DNA of 64,000 nt. Origin: Caldilineaceae bacterium (GTDB lineage: Bacteria > Chloroflexota > Anaerolineae > Caldilineales > Caldilineaceae). The translations under genes were made by a program, and so were the position numbers. Shown here one piece after another: positions 8,307 through 18,208 of the stretch. The notes under the pieces are model-generated. The model had not been told where the DNA came from and did not search any database. It saw nothing but the letters and a program-made list of their open reading frames with translations. The DNA lies in assembly GCA_020634755.1 (NCBI GenBank), contig JACKBC010000001.1, forward strand, positions 598,499 to 662,498, given 5' to 3'. The first letter of the stretch is position 1. Each line of letters starts with the position of its first letter.

Positions 8307-8747
8307 ATGAGTAGTCGATTAATCAACCGAACGCTGTCGCGATTTCGCCCCACTGTAGATACCAAGTTTCACATAGACTATGATTGGTGGGAAAAGAGCG
8401 GCCAGAATTTCCGCCTCTATCTGCGCGATCAGCTATGTGCCGAATGTCGGGATCGCTTTGCCGACCATCAGAACACGGAGAATGTGGATTGGGTCGATCC
8501 GGAAACGGGAGAAGTGCACCGCACAGACGCCTTGCGCGAATGTTTGCGCACGCGTTGCGCCAACGATCCCGACTATATCAACGAACGGCTACCCATTGCG
8601 TCCGCCTGTTTTCGCATTTTTTTGGCCAACAACAATACGCCGCTTTCGCCCACGGAGCTGAGCCAGTTGATGCCTTGGAAAGGGGCCGACGCCATTTTGG
8701 GGACGTTGGGCAGCGGGAAGGTCTATCTGGGGTTGCGCCCGGCATAA
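8307..8747 (+). CDS. Unrecognised 146-residue protein with cysteine pairs
   Basis: A small soluble protein, start ATG preceded by AAGGAAGAG. The central region has LCAECRDRF and, about 40 residues later, LRECLRTRCAND; the C-x2-C and C-x4-C spacings could bind a metal. The C-terminal half (PLSPTELSQLMPW, then GADAILGTLGSGKVYLGLRP) reads like a winged-helix segment with a beta hairpin. It follows the 530-residue unknown gene by 33 bases on the same strand and is probably co-transcribed and functionally linked. No homologous family comes to mind. Confidence 0.65.
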   Translation: MSSRLINRTLSRFRPTVDTKFHIDYDWWEKSGQNFRLYLRDQLCAECRDRFADHQNTENVDWVDPETGEVHRTDALRECLRTRCANDPDYINERLPIASACFRIFLANNNTPLSPTELSQLMPWKGADAILGTLGSGKVYLGLRPA

Positions 8748-8840
8748 ATACCGCAAAGCCTGATGGGGCAAGCGAACTGCCCATAAGCACAAAGTGGGTA
8801 CAAGGCGCTTGTCACAAAGCTGGTTATGATTCAATGCTGG

Positions 8841-9536
8841 TCATAGTAAAGTAAGTGACGACTTGCGCTCTTGGATGCCAAAGCGTTTGGCTTGTTCGTT
8901 GGCAAGCCAGGCGCTGGCTTCAAAGAAACCATAGGTGCGGCGCAAGGGGCCATAGCGGCGCTGCACCAATGCATTTAAATCTTCAGCCATAAATTGCCAG
9001 ATCATCTCCTCTAGCTCTTCAATGCGCCAAAGCATTTCTCCCGGCGTATCGGGTACGCTAATATCGGCATATGTGGGCGGGTTGCCATAGCTGTGTGGAA
9101 AGGTAACTCGCTTAGAAGGCAGCTTGGGCAAATACCCCAAAGCAACTGCCGCCATGCCAAAGGCCAACAATTGGCTGCGTACCTGCTCCACTTCCGGCTC
9201 TACTGCTGCGGCATCGCTGCTCTGCTCGAGCCCCAATTCCTCGCTCAATAGAGACCAATCGGTCAGCACGCGATCGAGCAAATAGCGCAGCTCGCGCTGG
9301 TCGGACAACTTTGACGTGCGCACGCTAAGCACAAACCCTTCGCGCACGCTGGCCAGATAGTCACGCGCCCGCTGCAGCACAAATTGCTCTACCTGTTCAA
9401 TACCGCTTTGGGGCTGCGATTGTGGCTGCGCGCCTACTTTGGTGCGATAGTGTAGGTTCAGCGACAGGAGTTGCGTGGTGGTTTCCGCCAGCTCGCCAAT
9501 GCTCACAAACTCATAAACATCCGCTCGGTTTTGCAT
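8841..9536 (-). CDS. Conserved-looking hypothetical protein, mainly helical
   Basis: A 231-residue protein of unknown function. The ATG at 9536 is preceded by TAGGAG, which supports the start. It is rich in Glu, Leu and Gln, predicted mostly alpha-helical, and has no signal peptide, membrane segment or catalytic motif that I recognise. The segment PHSYGNPPTYADISVP is Pro/Tyr-rich and may link two helical halves. It converges on the 8307-8747 gene (93 bases apart), so it is a separate transcription unit. Confidence 0.6.
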   Translation of the reverse strand: MQNRADVYEFVSIGELAETTTQLLSLNLHYRTKVGAQPQSQPQSGIEQVEQFVLQRARDYLASVREGFVLSVRTSKLSDQRELRYLLDRVLTDWSLLSEELGLEQSSDAAAVEPEVEQVRSQLLAFGMAAVALGYLPKLPSKRVTFPHSYGNPPTYADISVPDTPGEMLWRIEELEEMIWQFMAEDLNALVQRRYGPLRRTYGFFEASAWLANEQAKRFGIQERKSSLTLL

Positions 9537-9605
9537 ACACTTCTCCTAATTGACCCGGGCAAAAGTTATACCATGTGGCTTTTACAACTGCAGTTGGTAT
9601 TAAAT

Positions 9606-9693
9606 ACTCACGTTACGCAGCGACAGCCAGTCTGCTAGAGACAAACAGGAACGTCGGTGAGCTGACTTTCCCCCAAGCTTGCGTAACATAAGT
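9606..9693 (+). repeat. Family B MITE-like repeat (copy 1)
   Basis: An 88-bp element starting ACTCACGTTACGCAGCG and ending GCTTGCGTAACATAAGT. The ends are imperfect inverted repeats (ACTYAYGTTACGCA). Near-identical copies are at 14243, 18017 and 47746. Confidence 0.85.
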
Positions 9694-9951
9694 TAAATAG
9701 TTGCACTCCTTCAGCGTCTGATAGTTTTTCAACGCCATCACGTACGCCAATGTTCCTTTGACGTTTCCCTCTGGTTCCCCATTATAGCGCTAAACATAAA
9801 ATGTGAAAATCCGTAATTTTACGTGCTTTCTTGCCCGAATAGGAATGTTATTTTGAAGAAGCTGCTGCATAACCACGCCCTTGGCTGGCTGGCTTTGACG
9901 CATTTTCATTGGTTCGCTATACTCTCATTTAATTCCCATACGCAAATAATT

Positions 9952-10005
9952 AGTAGATCGCAACGGCAAGCAATCGCGTCGGTCTTGCTTTGTAAATTGC
10001 GATCC
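9952..10005 (+). repeat. Family C repeat, shortened copy
   Basis: It begins with the family C end AGTAGATCGCAACGGCAAG and closes with a matching inverted end (TTGCGATCCT) after only about 54 bases, so it looks internally deleted. Confidence 0.5.
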
Positions 10006-10044
10006 TATTCTTTTCTTCCGATGTGAAGCTAGGAGGTTGCGAAT

Positions 10045-11670
10045 ATGCATGGCTTGATGATGGATTATCCCCTCACAATCGATCGAATATTGGAGCACGC
10101 CAATCGTATTTATGGTGATCGGCAAATTTACACCAAATTGCCCAATGGTTCAACCCACACCTACACCTATGCAGATCTGTATCGTCGCGCCAAGCGGCTG
10201 GCCAGCGCGCTGAGCAAACGCGGCATTCAAATCGGTGACCGGCTGGGCACTTTTGGCTGGAATAATTACCAGCACATGGAATTATATTATGGCATTCCCG
10301 GCTGCGGCGCCGTCTGCCACACGCTCAATATTCGCCTTTTTGCCGAGCAGGTGGCCTATATCATTGAACATGCCGAAGATCGGATTGTCTTTATCGACGC
10401 CAGCCTGCTCAAGCTTTTTGAACCAATTGCGGCACAGGTGAGCTGCGTTGAACAGTATGTGCTGTATGGCGTTGATAGCGTGCCGGAAACGACGCTGCCC
10501 AATGTGCTGCTCTATGAAGATTTGATTGCCGAAGGCGATGATGATTACCCATGGCCGGTGACCGATGAACGCACGGCCATGGGCATGTGCTACACCAGCG
10601 GCACCACTGGTGACCCTAAGGGCGCACTCTACAGCCACCGCTCCATGTATCTGCACACTATTGGCATGTTGCAGGCCAACGCCGCCGCCATTACCAGCGC
10701 CGACATGATTCTGCCGGTGGTGCCCCAATTTCACGTCATGTCTTGGGGCATCCCCTTTGCCGCCGCTCTGGCCGGCGCCGAGCTGATCATGCCCGGGCCA
10801 TTTTTGCAACCGGGGCCATTGGCCGATATGGTGCAAGATTACAAGGTGACCGTGGTGACCGGTGTCCCCACCATCTGGATGGGCGTTTACCAAGAAGTGC
10901 AGAAGAATCCGCGCGACCTTTCCTCAATTCGCGCCTTAATTGTGGGCGGCTCTGCCATGCCGCGCAGCATGATCGAGGCGTATGAGGGCAAGCTGGGCGT
11001 CAATGTGGTTCATGCCTGGGGCATGACTGAAATGTCGCCTTTGGGAACGATTTGCCACTTGAGCCGCCAGCATGAAGGGCTATCTCAAAGTGAACAGTGG
11101 GACGTGAAAGCCAAGCAGGGCACGCCCATTGGCGGCATCGAATTGCGCATTGTGGATGGGGATGGGCAAGAGCTGCCTTGGGATGGCGCAACCATGGGGG
11201 AATTGCAGGTGCGCGGCCCCTGGGTCATCAAACAATATTTTAAGCGCGAGCCCAGCGCAGAGAGCTTTACAAGCGATGGCTGGTTCCGCACCGGTGACGT
11301 TTGCACCATGACGCCCGACGGCTATATGCAGATCACCGACCGCACCAAGGACCTGATCAAGAGCGGCGGTGAGTGGATCTCCAGCGTGGATTTGGAAAAC
11401 GCGCTGATTGCGCATCCGCTCGTGCGCGAAGCCGCCGTCATTGCCATTCCCGACGAGAAATGGTCAGAGCGCCCCATGGCCGCCGTGGTGCCTATCGAGG
11501 GCCAAACCGGCCTCAACGTAGACGATCTGCAAGCACACCTGTCGGCCCACTTTGCCAAATGGATGCTGCCCGACAAGTTCGTTTTTATCACCGAAGTCCC
11601 CAAAACCAGCACGGGCAAATTCGACAAAAAGGTACTGCGACAGCAATATACTGACGGCAAGCTGGCGTAG
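10045..11670 (+). CDS. Fatty-acyl-CoA ligase (AMP-forming, medium/long-chain type)
   Basis: A 541-residue member of the acyl-adenylate-forming family. It activates a fatty acid with ATP to acyl-AMP and then to acyl-CoA in the cytoplasm. The phosphate-binding motif YTSGTTGDPKGALYSHRS lies near residues 186-205. The motif AWGMTEMSP and the hinge region WFRTGDVCTMTPDGYMQITDR follow, and the C-terminal catalytic lysine motif is PKTSTGKFDKK. The start ATG is preceded by TAGGAGG. The overall pattern resembles AlkK-type medium-chain ligases. It heads a run of plus-strand metabolic genes, with the TIM-barrel isomerase 82 bases downstream. Exact chain-length preference cannot be read from sequence. 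Confidence 0.9.
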   Translation: MHGLMMDYPLTIDRILEHANRIYGDRQIYTKLPNGSTHTYTYADLYRRAKRLASALSKRGIQIGDRLGTFGWNNYQHMELYYGIPGCGAVCHTLNIRLFAEQVAYIIEHAEDRIVFIDASLLKLFEPIAAQVSCVEQYVLYGVDSVPETTLPNVLLYEDLIAEGDDDYPWPVTDERTAMGMCYTSGTTGDPKGALYSHRSMYLHTIGMLQANAAAITSADMILPVVPQFHVMSWGIPFAAALAGAELIMPGPFLQPGPLADMVQDYKVTVVTGVPTIWMGVYQEVQKNPRDLSSIRALIVGGSAMPRSMIEAYEGKLGVNVVHAWGMTEMSPLGTICHLSRQHEGLSQSEQWDVKAKQGTPIGGIELRIVDGDGQELPWDGATMGELQVRGPWVIKQYFKREPSAESFTSDGWFRTGDVCTMTPDGYMQITDRTKDLIKSGGEWISSVDLENALIAHPLVREAAVIAIPDEKWSERPMAAVVPIEGQTGLNVDDLQAHLSAHFAKWMLPDKFVFITEVPKTSTGKFDKKVLRQQYTDGKLA

Positions 11671-11752
11671 CAAAAGGGCCCAATGACTTTGAAATTCTGG
11701 CAGATTTTCGTCTGTCTGCCAAATAAATAAAAATAAACCGAGGAGGAAAATT

Positions 11753-12751
11753 ATGGCGCGACCCGTTACACTATTTACCGGCCAATGGGCGGATCTTTCA
11801 TTTGATACCATCTGCGCCAAGGCCAAATCATTTGGATACGATGGTCTTGAAATCGCCTGCTGGGGTGATCATTTTGAAGTTGATAAAGCGATGGCAGACG
11901 ACAGTTATGTGCAAGGCCGTTGGGATATTTTAAACAGCCACGGGCTGAAATGCTTTGCCATCAGCAATCACCTGGTGGGGCAGGCCGTGTGTGACCGCAT
12001 TGATGAACGCCACAAAAGCATTCTGCCCGATCGCATCTGGGGGGACGGCAAGGAAGATGGCGTACGCGAACGCGCGGCCGAAGAGATGAAGAACACGGCC
12101 CGCGCCGCCAAGAAGATGGGGTTGGGCGTAGTGCCGGGCTTTACCGGTTCACCCATTTGGCACATGGTCTACTCATTCCCGCCCAATCCAGCCGATTTTT
12201 ACGAAAAGGGCTTGGCGCTGTTTGCCCAGATGTGGCTGCCGATTCTGGACGTCTTCCAATCTGAAGGCGTAAAGTTTGGGCTGGAAGTTCACCCGACTGA
12301 AATTGCGTTTGATATTGTGAGCGCCGCAAAAGCCATTGAGGCCGTGAATGGGCATCCGTGCTTTGGGTTTAACTATGATCCCAGCCACTTTGGCTATCAG
12401 GGCGTGGATTACGTGGGCTTCATCCGCAAGTTTGCTGATCGCATTTTCCATGTGCACATGAAAGACGTCGGCTGGAAAAGCGGCCCGGCCGAAGCGGGCG
12501 TCTTTGGCGGCCACACCAATTTTGGCGATCATCGTCGCTTCTGGGATTTTCGGTCGGTGGGGCGCGGCTCCATTGATTTTGAAGGAGTCATTCGGGCGCT
12601 GAACGACATTGGATACGCCGGCCCGCTCTCCATTGAATGGGAAGATCCGGGCATGGATCGCGAACATGGCGCGACTGAGTCTTGCGCATTTACCAAGAGG
12701 CTTGACTTCGCCCCGTCGGACATTGCATTTGACGCGGCGTTTGCCGAATAG
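11753..12751 (+). CDS. Sugar phosphate isomerase/epimerase-like TIM-barrel protein
   Basis: A 332-residue member of the xylose-isomerase-like (AP-endonuclease family 2) TIM-barrel superfamily. Members isomerise or epimerise sugars, or act on inositol-type substrates, using a divalent metal. Likely metal ligands are Glu of FGLEVHPTE, Asp and His of NYDPSHFGYQG, His of FHVHMKDVG, and Glu of LSIEWEDPG. The ribosome-binding site AGGAGG precedes the ATG. The Gfo/Idh/MocA dehydrogenase starts about 300 bases downstream, and such pairs commonly work in the same sugar or polyol catabolic route. The substrate is unknown. Confidence 0.88.
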   Translation: MARPVTLFTGQWADLSFDTICAKAKSFGYDGLEIACWGDHFEVDKAMADDSYVQGRWDILNSHGLKCFAISNHLVGQAVCDRIDERHKSILPDRIWGDGKEDGVRERAAEEMKNTARAAKKMGLGVVPGFTGSPIWHMVYSFPPNPADFYEKGLALFAQMWLPILDVFQSEGVKFGLEVHPTEIAFDIVSAAKAIEAVNGHPCFGFNYDPSHFGYQGVDYVGFIRKFADRIFHVHMKDVGWKSGPAEAGVFGGHTNFGDHRRFWDFRSVGRGSIDFEGVIRALNDIGYAGPLSIEWEDPGMDREHGATESCAFTKRLDFAPSDIAFDAAFAE

Positions 12752-12837
12752 TTTTGTTGCGTAGTGCGTAGTGCGTGAACTGGACGTGGAACCATAAAGT
12801 AATACTAGTTGCCCAGGGAAGAGCTATGTTTGTGATG

Positions 12838-12870
12838 AGACCTGTCAGGTTTTCAAAACCTGACAGGTCT
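12838..12870. terminator. Perfect palindrome between isomerase and dehydrogenase genes
   Basis: ACCTGTCAGGTTTT and its complement are separated by a single base, giving a strong hairpin. The core ACCTGACAGGT is also found in the hairpin at 48406-48438. It could act as a terminator or be a dispersed palindromic repeat. Confidence 0.55.
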
Positions 12871-13046
12871 GATGCCATTGATAGCGTTTAACTTGGCAAA
12901 TGGTATAACTTGCATCCTCTGGGTTCGTCGCAGCACCGGTATGGGCTGAGCCGGTACATGCACCACGCACCACGCCTTACGCTTCCTTCCACAGGAACCA
13001 CACCACAAACGACAAATTTTCATTTGACCTAATAGGAGCAATCACA

Positions 13047-14240
<1,194 letters not shown>

Positions 14241-14242
14241 TA

Positions 14243-14329
14243 ACTCACGTTACGCAGCGCCAGCCAGTCTGCTAGAGAGAAATAGGAATGTTGGCGAGCC
14301 GACTTTCCGCCAGGCTTGCGTACGCAACT
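14243..14329 (+). repeat. Family B MITE-like repeat (copy 2)
   Basis: Starts three bases after the stop of the Gfo/Idh/MocA gene and has the family's 17-base ends. It is followed at once by a family D hairpin. Confidence 0.85.
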
Positions 14330-14338
14330 GTATTGTTT

Positions 14339-14368
14339 GATGGCTCTGTGCGTTGCCCAACCGCCATC
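14339..14368 (+). repeat. Family D hairpin (copy 1)
   Basis: GATGGCTCTGTGC...CAACCGCCATC, a short imperfect hairpin related to copies near 25330, 30301, 36355 and 52423. Confidence 0.5.
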
Positions 14369-14452
14369 ATATAAGTCCTACTAGTGAAGAGATCGAGAGA
14401 GGGCAAGCCGAGATTCTGCTCTTGGTCTCTTCTTTTTTCTGTCGCGATCCCA

Positions 14453-14791
14453 ATGAAATATCCGACTACCCCTGACGGGCGCTATTTTGTGGCGAAAGAG
14501 ACACTGTGGCGCTGCACAAATCCAGCACTATTACAAGAAGGAAAAGCCCAGTGGATCCGGATGTTGATGAAAGCACGCGCAGACGTCCGCATGGCCAAAA
14601 AGTGTCACAATGAAGAACATCTGCGCGCGGCGCGCACGCGCGTCCATGCCGCCAAAGTTGCGTTGGGCGAACGGGGGCCAGTCTGGTGGACAGATGGTGC
14701 GCCCGACTATAACAGACACAAAGTGTGGAATACGCCCTATGGGGTTTGGTATGAGAAATTAACGCAGGAGCAGAATAGAAACGAATTATGA
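14453..14791 (+). CDS. Small conserved protein coupled to threonine synthase
   Basis: A 112-residue basic protein. The start at ATG 14453 (beginning MKYPTTPDGRYFV) is preferred over an upstream in-frame ATG at 14384. From that point the protein matches, from memory, a widespread uncharacterised family with a WRCTNP motif and a C-terminal ALGERGPVWWTDGAPDYNR motif. The stop overlaps the threonine synthase start by four bases (ATGA), which implies translational coupling. No catalytic role is known to me. Family membership is recalled, not checked. Confidence 0.75.
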   Translation: MKYPTTPDGRYFVAKETLWRCTNPALLQEGKAQWIRMLMKARADVRMAKKCHNEEHLRAARTRVHAAKVALGERGPVWWTDGAPDYNRHKVWNTPYGVWYEKLTQEQNRNEL

Positions 14792-15963
14792 CCACAAAAT
14801 CTACATTAACTCATCTCGAATGCGGCATGTGCGGCAAAGCTTATGACGCCAACCAACTGATTAATATGTGCCCAGATTGTAACCGACCACTTTTGGCTCG
14901 TTATGATCTGCAAAAGGCCGCTTTGACACTGACCGCCGACGCATTACGCCAGCGCTCGCCCACGCTTTGGCGATACGAAGAAGTGCTGCCGGTACAGGAT
15001 CGCACCAAGATGCTCAGCTTGGGGGAAGGCTGGACGCCACTTGCGCGCGCTCCCCGATTGGGCGCGGCCATTGGTTGTGCCAACACTTGGATCAAAGATG
15101 AATCGCTCAATCCCACCGGCAGCTTTAAAGCGCGTGGGCTGGCGCTGGCCGTGAGCCGCGCCTATGAGTTGGGCGCTACGGAAATATCGATTCCCAGCGC
15201 GGGCAACGCGGCCGGCGCCATGAGTGCATATGCCGCCGCCGCCGGACTGGGGGCGCATGTATTTATGCCCAAAGACGTGCCCGCCACCTTCCAGGTCGAG
15301 TGCAAAGAATTAGGCGCCAATGTGACATTGGTAGATGGGCTCATTAATGACTGCGGCGCCAAGGCGGCAGAGGGCGTTAAAAAGTACGGCTGGTTCGACG
15401 TGAGCACGCTCAAAGAGCCGTACCGATTAGAGGGCAAAAAGACCATGGGCTATGAGCTGGCCGAACAGCTCAACTGGACGCTGCCCGATGTGATCATCTA
15501 CCCCACTGGTGGGGGGACGGGGCTGGTGGGCATGTGGAAAGCCTTTGACGAAATGGAGCAGATGGGGCTCATCGGTTCTGCGCGGCCACGCATGGTCACG
15601 GTGCAGAGCACGGGCTGTGCGCCCATTGTGCGCGCCTTTGATGAGGGCGCGCAACATGCGGAGCTGTGGCAGGGCGCCAAAACCGTGGCCGATGGGTTGC
15701 GCGTGCCCGTGGCCGTGGGCGACTTCCTCATGCTGGAGGCGCTGCGCAAAAGTGGTGGTACCGCCGTGGCCGTCACGGATGAAGAGCTGTTGGAATGCAC
15801 CGGCGCCGTTGGCAAATATACGGGCATTTTCCCCGCGCCGGAAGGGGGCGCCTGCCTGGCCGCGCAGATTCGCTTGTTAGAAAGTGGTTGGATTCAGCCT
15901 GATGAGCAGGTTGTGCTGTTTAATACCGGCACGGGCCTAAAATATGCTCATCTCTGGGCGTAG
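14788..15963 (+). CDS. thrC: Threonine synthase
   Basis: A 391-residue PLP enzyme converting O-phosphohomoserine to threonine and phosphate. A zinc-ribbon-like N-terminus (C-x2-C at CGMCG and C-x2-C at CPDC) precedes the fold-type II PLP domain. The PLP lysine is in TGSFKARG (about residue 112), the phosphate loop is SAGNAAGA, and the glycine-rich PLP phosphate site is PTGGGTG. Both length and order match the class of threonine synthases carrying an N-terminal Cys motif. It is coupled to the small gene upstream. No other threonine genes are adjacent. A related PLP lyase is possible but less likely. Confidence 0.9.
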   Translation: MTTKSTLTHLECGMCGKAYDANQLINMCPDCNRPLLARYDLQKAALTLTADALRQRSPTLWRYEEVLPVQDRTKMLSLGEGWTPLARAPRLGAAIGCANTWIKDESLNPTGSFKARGLALAVSRAYELGATEISIPSAGNAAGAMSAYAAAAGLGAHVFMPKDVPATFQVECKELGANVTLVDGLINDCGAKAAEGVKKYGWFDVSTLKEPYRLEGKKTMGYELAEQLNWTLPDVIIYPTGGGTGLVGMWKAFDEMEQMGLIGSARPRMVTVQSTGCAPIVRAFDEGAQHAELWQGAKTVADGLRVPVAVGDFLMLEALRKSGGTAVAVTDEELLECTGAVGKYTGIFPAPEGGACLAAQIRLLESGWIQPDEQVVLFNTGTGLKYAHLWA

Positions 15964-16533
15964 AATATAGACGACTTGCGCAGCGCCTGTGATGGGATAC
16001 CCACCATGTAGATTTTTGCGCCTAAACCTGATTGCTTTGTGCTGACTCTCCTCGAGTTCTTGTCCTGAAATGTTGCTTTTTTGAGGGTGCGTTTGACATC
16101 ATTATGGACAGCATATATAATATATTTCTTCCCTTTTGTTTCTTGAACATGACTTACGCAGCGTCTGTGGATTGCCAAGAGTGAATCCGTCGGTATTCGA
16201 TACAATTTTAGTCGAGGCCTGCGTAAGCCCTGTTGAAATGTGATGTATAGGACTTATGCAAGCCCTGGGGAAAAGAAGCTTTGTCACAGAAGCTGTTCCT
16301 CTCCTGCCAGTCACAGGCAGTGCCTAAGTCAAAATGTGGGAATCCGAAGAACCCCATAACCTGCAACGGCTATGTGCTTTCTCTGGAGGCGCGGCAGTTA
16401 AGCTGTTTATATGAATTAGCGTACCCCATTTTCTTTTTTGCTCATCTTTTGAACGTGCAAGATGCTTCCCGACTAGACTATTTGCACCATTTTGGATGAG
16501 CCAATCTACTTTTATCGACTAGGAGACAACCTA
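15964..16533. other. Intergenic region with family A elements
   Basis: A stretch of 570 bases. A left half of a family A element (GACTTGCGCAGCGCCTGTG) is near 15973, a full copy is at 16151-16230, and a family A end (GACTTATGCAAGCCC) is near 16251. The remaining 250 bases before the binding-protein gene must hold its promoter, but I see no clear consensus. Confidence 0.5.
16151..16230 (+). repeat. Family A short palindromic repeat (copy 2)
   Basis: Starts GACTTACGCAGCGTCTGTGG and ends CTGCGTAAGCCC. It matches the copy at 531-609 in length and ends. Confidence 0.75.
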
Positions 16534-17919
16534 ATGGCAAATTTACCAAATAATGGCATGAGCCGGCGCGATTTCTTGCGCACCACGTCCATGATGCTCG
16601 CCGGCGGCCTCATCGCCGCTTGCACACCCAGTTCCGCTCCAGCCGCTGGCGGTGGCAGTTCAGCCGCTCCAGCCGCAGAAGGCGGTACCATCCAATATTG
16701 GTTTGGCTGGGGCGGCAACTATGCCGGCGTCGCTTGGGACACGCTCAAAGAGACAGAGACGCTGAAAGGCATTCTGGGCGACGTTACGCTGGAGACAAAG
16801 GGCAGCTCTGGGGGCGAACCTCTACTGACCGCCGTTGCGGCCGGTACGCCGCCCGAAGGCGCCTCCAACACGCAGTATTTAGACTACATGGCGCGCGGCG
16901 TCCTCGTCCCGGTTGGGGATTGGGTTGACTCCAGCGACACTGTGAAGCAAGAGGCGTATCTGGAAGGAACCTGGAAAGACGCATTCGATCGCGAGGGCGT
17001 CATGTATGGCGTGCCGGCCAACGAAGGCTATCTGCGCTATGGCCTTGTGTACAATGCCGAAATGGTCGGCGAAGCCGGTCTGGACCCGGATACTCCACCA
17101 GAGACATGGGAGGAATGTCTGGCCTGGCACGAAGCCATTACCAAATTTGACGATGCCGGGAATTTGATCCAGGTCGGTATGGATCCCTTTGACGCCATGG
17201 GTGGTCAGCTGGCCATTCAAGATGGTTTCTACCCCGCGGTTTCCTGGAACTTCTCCTGGTTTGACTCTGATGCCGGCACCTTCAACGTCGATAATGAAAT
17301 GATGGTCCAAGCGTTTAACACAATGGGCGAATTTTACAAGATTGTCGGCCCTGATAATATGGCCGGTATGCGTCAAGTTGAAGGCAATGGCATGTGGGGC
17401 GGTTCATACAACAACCGCGTGCAGGCCATGATGATCGATGGCTACTGGCGCCCGGGCGGCACCTACATTTCGCAGCCTGAAGTTGGCGAAAACACGCGCA
17501 TTACGTGGGCTCCGGTTCCGACCGACCGCAAAGGAGTCAAAGTGCAGGGGTATGGCGGCCATTATGTGATTTTCTTTAAGGATGCGCCCAATACCGAAAA
17601 GATGTTCCAGGTTTCAGAATTTCTCAACTCGAATGAAGCTTGTGATATCATCTTTAGCAATTCCGGTTTCTTGCCTGGCTTGTTGGGTTATCTATCCACC
17701 GTTGATGAAAACATCTATCCGGGCTTGAAGTTCTACTTTGATTCACAGGATACGGCGGACGAATGGTCCTCGCCGGCGCGCTGCCCAATGACTGACTTCT
17801 CGCGCACGCAGTGGAACGAACTGCGCGAAAGCGTCTATCGCGACGAAATGACGGCGGAAGCAGCGGCCACCGAATTCCAAAGTCGACTGGAGTCCGAGTG
17901 GGAAGCGCTGGGCATCTAG
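16534..17919 (+). CDS. ABC sugar transporter substrate-binding lipoprotein (probable Tat export)
   Basis: A 461-residue family 1 solute-binding protein for a carbohydrate ABC importer. The ATG at 16534, preceded by AGGAGA, is chosen over an upstream ATG at 16492. The N-terminus has the twin-arginine motif SRRDFLR (residues 10-16), a hydrophobic stretch, and lipobox IAAC with lipidated Cys30, suggesting Tat-dependent export and membrane anchoring. The mature protein begins with an Ala/Gly/Ser-rich linker. Two MalF/MalG-type permease genes follow on the same strand, after a spacer with a family B repeat and a strong hairpin. No ATPase gene is present, so a shared MsmX-like ATPase is likely. Confidence 0.92.
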   Translation: MANLPNNGMSRRDFLRTTSMMLAGGLIAACTPSSAPAAGGGSSAAPAAEGGTIQYWFGWGGNYAGVAWDTLKETETLKGILGDVTLETKGSSGGEPLLTAVAAGTPPEGASNTQYLDYMARGVLVPVGDWVDSSDTVKQEAYLEGTWKDAFDREGVMYGVPANEGYLRYGLVYNAEMVGEAGLDPDTPPETWEECLAWHEAITKFDDAGNLIQVGMDPFDAMGGQLAIQDGFYPAVSWNFSWFDSDAGTFNVDNEMMVQAFNTMGEFYKIVGPDNMAGMRQVEGNGMWGGSYNNRVQAMMIDGYWRPGGTYISQPEVGENTRITWAPVPTDRKGVKVQGYGGHYVIFFKDAPNTEKMFQVSEFLNSNEACDIIFSNSGFLPGLLGYLSTVDENIYPGLKFYFDSQDTADEWSSPARCPMTDFSRTQWNELRESVYRDEMTAEAAATEFQSRLESEWEALGI

Positions 17920-18016
17920 CTCACTCGATCCATTGATGAGAACTGGCGCAAGCCGGGCGTAAAAATCGCCCGAGCAGACATGCAGCGTTCTCTGGGCAAT
18001 CCACGAGAATTGGGTA

Positions 18017-18104
18017 ACTCACGTTACGCAGCGACAGCCAGTCTGCTAGAGCGAAACAGGAATGTCGGCGAGCTGACTTTCCTCTAGGCTTGCGTAATAT
18101 AAGT
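18017..18104 (+). repeat. Family B MITE-like repeat (copy 3)
   Basis: An 88-bp copy between the binding-protein gene and the first permease gene, same orientation as the other three. Confidence 0.85.
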
Positions 18105-18146
18105 AATATAAGTTGTGTAAGTCGTGTTGAGGTTGTGTTGGATAAT

Positions 18147-18179
18147 CGTCATCCTGGGGAATCGCTCCCCAGGATGACG
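18147..18179. terminator. Strong hairpin between binding protein and permease genes
   Basis: CGTCATCCTGGGGA pairs perfectly with TCCCCAGGATGACG around a 5-base loop. There is no T-run. A hairpin in this position often stabilises the abundant binding-protein message over the permease part. Confidence 0.6.
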
Positions 18180-18208
18180 ATCCGTTGTGGTGACCGATAA
18201 AAGGATGG

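Larger units (their letters stand above)
9537..10044. other. Intergenic region carrying two repeat elements
   Basis: A stretch of 508 bases between divergent genes. It holds a family B element (9606-9693) and a shortened family C element (9952-10005) just before the ribosome-binding site of the acyl-CoA ligase. The rest shows no coding potential that I can support. Confidence 0.5.
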
